Part shown: positions 60,817-63,144 of the stretch, piece after piece | How positions within the stretch are numbered: the first letter of the stretch is position 1 | How the letters are laid out: every line of letters starts with the position of its first letter | Origin: Bacteroidia bacterium | GTDB taxonomy: Bacteria; Bacteroidota; Bacteroidia; J057 | Assembly: GCA_030430205.1 (NCBI GenBank) | Contig: JAUIGE010000035.1 | Coordinates: 1-63,144 of the forward strand | DNA length: 63,144 nucleotides | Direction: 5' to 3' | Notes under the pieces: generated by a model | Seen by the model: the letters and a program-made list of their open reading frames with translations, nothing else | Databases searched by the model: none | What the model was told of the DNA's origin: nothing | Program-made: the position numbers and the translations under genes

Positions 60817-62379
60817 TCAATCTGCTAAAGACGCCAAAAAAGCCTTCCCTTTGGGCGTGATCAGGTATTTCTGATTTCGGCTTCTGGGTTTCTTGGGGAT
60901 AGTCATGCTGAGCCAGTTGTTTTGGAGGGCGGGAACAATATATTTCCGATGATTCTTTGTATGATTCGTAAGGCCTACATATTTAAGAATCTCTTCTCTT
61001 GTTTTCGCTGTACTTGCATACTCCAAAATCTTCAAAATCTGGGACATAACTTGGTCACTAACTTGGTCACTAACTTGGTCACTAACTTGGTCACTAACTT
61101 GGTCGTTAGTCTCTTTCAAGAGATCCTCAAACTCAGGATGGACAAGCAGCGTCGTCAGGAAATAATTCGCATCCTCATCCGTCTCAAGGATGGGTTCAGG
61201 AGAGCCATTTCGCCTCAAAAAACGCTGCATAAGGGGAATTCCTGTGCCTCTGCCTTCGGTTAAGTGAAGCTCTTTGAGGAAATCTCCCACCCGCCGATTG
61301 CGATAATCGCGGGCGGTAACGCGCTGCTTTTCTACCAGGGTTTTCTTAGTTACTGGTGGAAAGGGGCCGGGGAAACTAAGTACTTCGATTTTGTCAGGCC
61401 AGATTTGTACTTCGATGGGCTTGTGAAGGTCATAGCTTTTGTGATAAACGGCATTGGCGAGGGCTTCTTCGACGGCTTCGTAGGGGAAGTTGTAGTAGCG
61501 ATCCGCTTCTGCACGGCCTTCTACTTTGTGGACTTGCTCAGTGATGACATGCGTTCGAATGAATCCCAATGCATCCCGAAGCTGAATATGCAAAGGGCCT
61601 TTGAAATACTTTTCACTGAAATCTTTGCCTGCCTCATCCTTTCGCAGCACCACTTCGATCCATGCCCTATTGAAGAACCGATGCGGTTCTTTGCTAAAAA
61701 ACATCAAGCCTACATTCAGTGGCCGAACAGACTCATTGGGCCCTTTGGCGATGGCCATGCGCCTGCACAGCTCAGAAAAGGGCATATTGATGCTCTCATC
61801 AAATAGATCGCTATTGATTTCCGACAGAAAATCACGAATCAATCCCAGGTCAAGGTCCTGCAAACTCGCCTGATAGCTGATCCGATCATCAAAAGGAATC
61901 CGTGCCGTCAATTCCTGCAATCTTCTCAAATGCGGTCCTTTTGCACGTATCGTTCGCGAACCGCTACGGATATAATGGAACCGCTGTTTACTGCCCGCTT
62001 TTCCCAGGCCTTCAGGCGCTGAGTAAGGCCGCATATCTCCAGCTGGCGCATAAATCACCAAAATATGCTTCCCCTGGAAAACATAAGGCTGCACAATCGG
62101 CAAATAATGTGGCTGCAAGCGATGACAAAGTTCTGTTATGGCACCCTGCAGTTTGTCAAGATCATTGGGATTTAAGCCAGCAGGAGGTAAAACAGGCCTC
62201 CCTTTATTTTCCGCAATCCCGATAATCAAATAGCCGCCGCCCCAATTGTTGATGTCATTGGCAAAGGCGCATAAGGTATGCAGGACGTCTTCAGGATTCC
62301 ATCCTTGTTTGAATTCCAGGCGCTCCCATTCGATCACTTGCCCGTGGAGGAGTTCTGTTATGTTGATTGCTAAGGCCAT
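60817..62379 (-). CDS. AlbA_2 (Schlafen-like) ATP-binding regulator with DQVS repeats
   Basis: A 520-aa protein. The N-terminal AlbA_2 domain (EWERLEFKQGWNPEDVLHTLCAFANDINNWGGGYLIIGI, about 15-150) is followed by an HATPase_c_4-type domain (YEAVEEALANAVYHKSYD; LTEGRGTGIPLMQR as the G-box; about 300-430). A spacer then reads DQVS five times, and a winged-helix C-terminus follows (ILEYASTAKTREEILKYVGLT). Such proteins are thought to be transcriptional regulators or helicase-like ATPases. The spacer DNA is a 12-bp tandem array. A truncated relative of this gene lies downstream at 60125. Confidence 0.85.
   Translation of the reverse strand: MALAINITELLHGQVIEWERLEFKQGWNPEDVLHTLCAFANDINNWGGGYLIIGIAENKGRPVLPPAGLNPNDLDKLQGAITELCHRLQPHYLPIVQPYVFQGKHILVIYAPAGDMRPYSAPEGLGKAGSKQRFHYIRSGSRTIRAKGPHLRRLQELTARIPFDDRISYQASLQDLDLGLIRDFLSEINSDLFDESINMPFSELCRRMAIAKGPNESVRPLNVGLMFFSKEPHRFFNRAWIEVVLRKDEAGKDFSEKYFKGPLHIQLRDALGFIRTHVITEQVHKVEGRAEADRYYNFPYEAVEEALANAVYHKSYDLHKPIEVQIWPDKIEVLSFPGPFPPVTKKTLVEKQRVTARDYRNRRVGDFLKELHLTEGRGTGIPLMQRFLRRNGSPEPILETDEDANYFLTTLLVHPEFEDLLKETNDQVSDQVSDQVSDQVSDQVMSQILKILEYASTAKTREEILKYVGLTNHTKNHRKYIVPALQNNWLSMTIPKKPRSRNQKYLITPKGKAFLASLAD
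61047..61106. repeat. 12-bp tandem repeat encoding the DQVS spacer
   Basis: The unit TAACTTGGTCAC starts at 61047, 61059, 61071, 61083 and 61095, the last ending GT rather than AC. Read on the minus strand each unit encodes S-D-Q-V. Because 12 is divisible by 3, copy-number change preserves the frame and only alters spacer length. Multiple DQV units are typical of this protein family. Confidence 0.9.
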
Positions 62380-62583
62380 TTTTTCCTGGGGTTAAGGCTT
62401 TTATTGGGTGGAAAGGGAAGATCGGGAAAAATGGGGAATGGGGGTGGGGGATTTATCCTCAGGTGTGGATAAGTGGGGCAGAGAAATTATCCAAACGCTA
62501 GTGGGAGTTTGGTGAATTCGAATACCTTACAATTATATTTTGACTAAAATCTCGAACCAGTGGTACGAGATTTTTATAAATAC

Positions 62584-63012
62584 TCATTCCTTCTTTACAA
62601 GCTCATCCCAATCCAACTTTTCAATTTGAGCCAGAATTTTTTCATCAATTGGGAAAGCAAAAGTATCTTGACACCATGCAATAGTTAAAAATGATTCTCT
62701 CATACCTCCTTCATCACAAACTAAAACACTGTAGCAAAAGGTATATGGAATCTCAAAATGAGCTTCACCGCGAAAATTTGTCCCTTCTGATTTTTTGATT
62801 AACTGAGGTTCTATCACATAAAGAGGGAAATTCTCCCATCTCTTCTTTACTGGATCCAAACAACTTTCGAAGTACCTTTGGCTTGATTTTTTTGTTGGAA
62901 GACCTTCGATATAAGTTCTATAAGTCGGCCATTGTTCAAAATGATAAAATGTTGCTGTTTTTCCTTTTGAGAATTTCAGACTTTCATTTGAGTATACCAT
63001 AATATCCATCAT
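62584..63012 (-). CDS. Hypothetical protein, GC-poor
   Basis: A 142-aa protein starting MMDIMVYSNESLKF (ATG at 63012; a following ATG at 63000 is also possible), with no family recognised. It has aromatic-rich blocks (TFYHFEQWPTYRTYIEGLP, FEIPYTFCYSVLVCDEGG, FLTIAWCQDTFAFPIDE) and looks like a soluble globular protein. The frame extends upstream to 63126, but that part lies in a repeat element and is probably not translated. A strong hairpin precedes the start. Confidence 0.6.
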   Translation of the reverse strand: MMDIMVYSNESLKFSKGKTATFYHFEQWPTYRTYIEGLPTKKSSQRYFESCLDPVKKRWENFPLYVIEPQLIKKSEGTNFRGEAHFEIPYTFCYSVLVCDEGGMRESFLTIAWCQDTFAFPIDEKILAQIEKLDWDELVKKE

Positions 63013-63028
63013 TCCATTAAACTTGAAA

Positions 63029-63061
63029 GAGCTTGATTGTAATGCAAATACAATCAAGCTC
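63029..63061. promoter_or_regulatory. Perfect 13-bp hairpin in the leader of the last gene
   Basis: GAGCTTGATTGTA (63029-63041) and TACAATCAAGCTC (63049-63061) pair completely, with a 7-base loop. On the + strand the stem is followed by CTATTTTTTA and looks like a terminator, but no rightward gene precedes it. On the - strand it lies 17 bases before the ATG at 63012, as a leader stem-loop or operator would. Confidence 0.6.
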
Positions 63062-63082
63062 CTATTTTTTAAAAAATAATTA

Positions 63083-63144
63083 GTACAGGACAAAAAATGA
63101 AACCTATGAATGATGAACAATCCCAAAGTCCCGAAGGGACGTCC
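63083..63144. repeat. Second, truncated copy of the hairpin-array element
   Basis: The terminal repeat GTACAGGACA starts at 63083 and is followed by AAAAAATG as at 41161. An arm with GTCCC-GAA-GGGAC (63128-63140) is the first hairpin of the array. The copy runs off the end of the window. It differs from the first copy in the spacer, so the family is dispersed and diverged. Confidence 0.8.

Noticed and set aside
1-63144. tRNA, rRNA and riboswitch genes
   Set aside because: The intergenic stretches were read for cloverleaf and known riboswitch cores, and none was recognisable; a covariance search would be needed to exclude them fully.

Overview
The window looks like a chromosomal segment of a Bacteroidota bacterium, most likely of the Saprospiria (Lewinella/Haliscomenobacter type). 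This is inferred from several things: multiple secreted proteins end in a type IX secretion (T9SS) sorting domain of the FPNP/YPNP...GxY type; start codons lack Shine-Dalgarno sequences; and CHAT, SBBP, WD40 and ELWxxDGT-repeat envelope proteins are abundant. No rRNA, tRNA, CRISPR array or complete transposase gene was found. Core genes are visibly GC-richer than the toxin-antitoxin, AAA-ATPase and 58-63 kb stretches, which read as accessory DNA.

Layout. 0-4 kb: an FtsX/MacB-type permease, a PIN/DUF2281 toxin-antitoxin pair and a zinc-ribbon membrane protein. 4.1-10.6 kb: two tandem, paralogous, envelope-anchored TPR-CHAT proteins (putative caspase-like proteases). 10.6-18.3 kb: an RRM protein, two paralogous exported proteins of unknown family, two T9SS cargo proteins (SBBP propeller, class-C beta-lactamase-fold hydrolase) and a PLP-dependent decarboxylase. 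18.3-29.3 kb: a complete heme pathway from glutamyl-tRNA to protoheme. hemA-C-D-E-F-B-L run leftward; an AraC-type regulator, hemH and hemG run rightward from a shared divergent control region. 29.3-36 kb: two more toxin-antitoxin systems (UPF0175/DUF3368 and hipBA with three matching operators), a PhyH oxygenase, a decayed T9SS gene, an XRE-DUF4870 regulator and an AAA-ATPase-like/PD-(D/E)XK protein. 36.2-40.7 kb: a xylose operon (xylB, xylA, xylE). 41-50 kb: a hairpin-array repeat, propeller and ELW-repeat envelope proteins, Fic, a TPR protein and a Rof-like protein. 49.8-55.6 kb: two AAA/DUF4143 ATPases, a DUF1835 protein, a 33-bp phased repeat array, a MITE-like structured element, a frameshifted DUF1778 antitoxin and an ADP-ribosylglycohydrolase. 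55.7-63.1 kb: a T9SS protein, YitT, a decayed secreted-protein gene, a GDSL-like lipoprotein, and an AlbA_2/Schlafen-type ATPase with an internally deleted partial copy of itself beside it.

Working together: the heme genes form one pathway, probably controlled from the hemA/araC divergent region. The xyl genes import xylose and convert it to xylulose-5-phosphate. Toxin-antitoxin pairs are self-contained. The most unusual signals are the repeats. Each of the three gaps inside the hem operon, and the hemH 5' end, holds a different repeat family. The hemH repeat is a 7-bp array inside the reading frame. Other notable signals are a 269-bp array of triloop hairpins with terminal inverted repeats, an exactly 33-bp phased array abutting an ATPase start codon, and the tandem envelope CHAT proteins.
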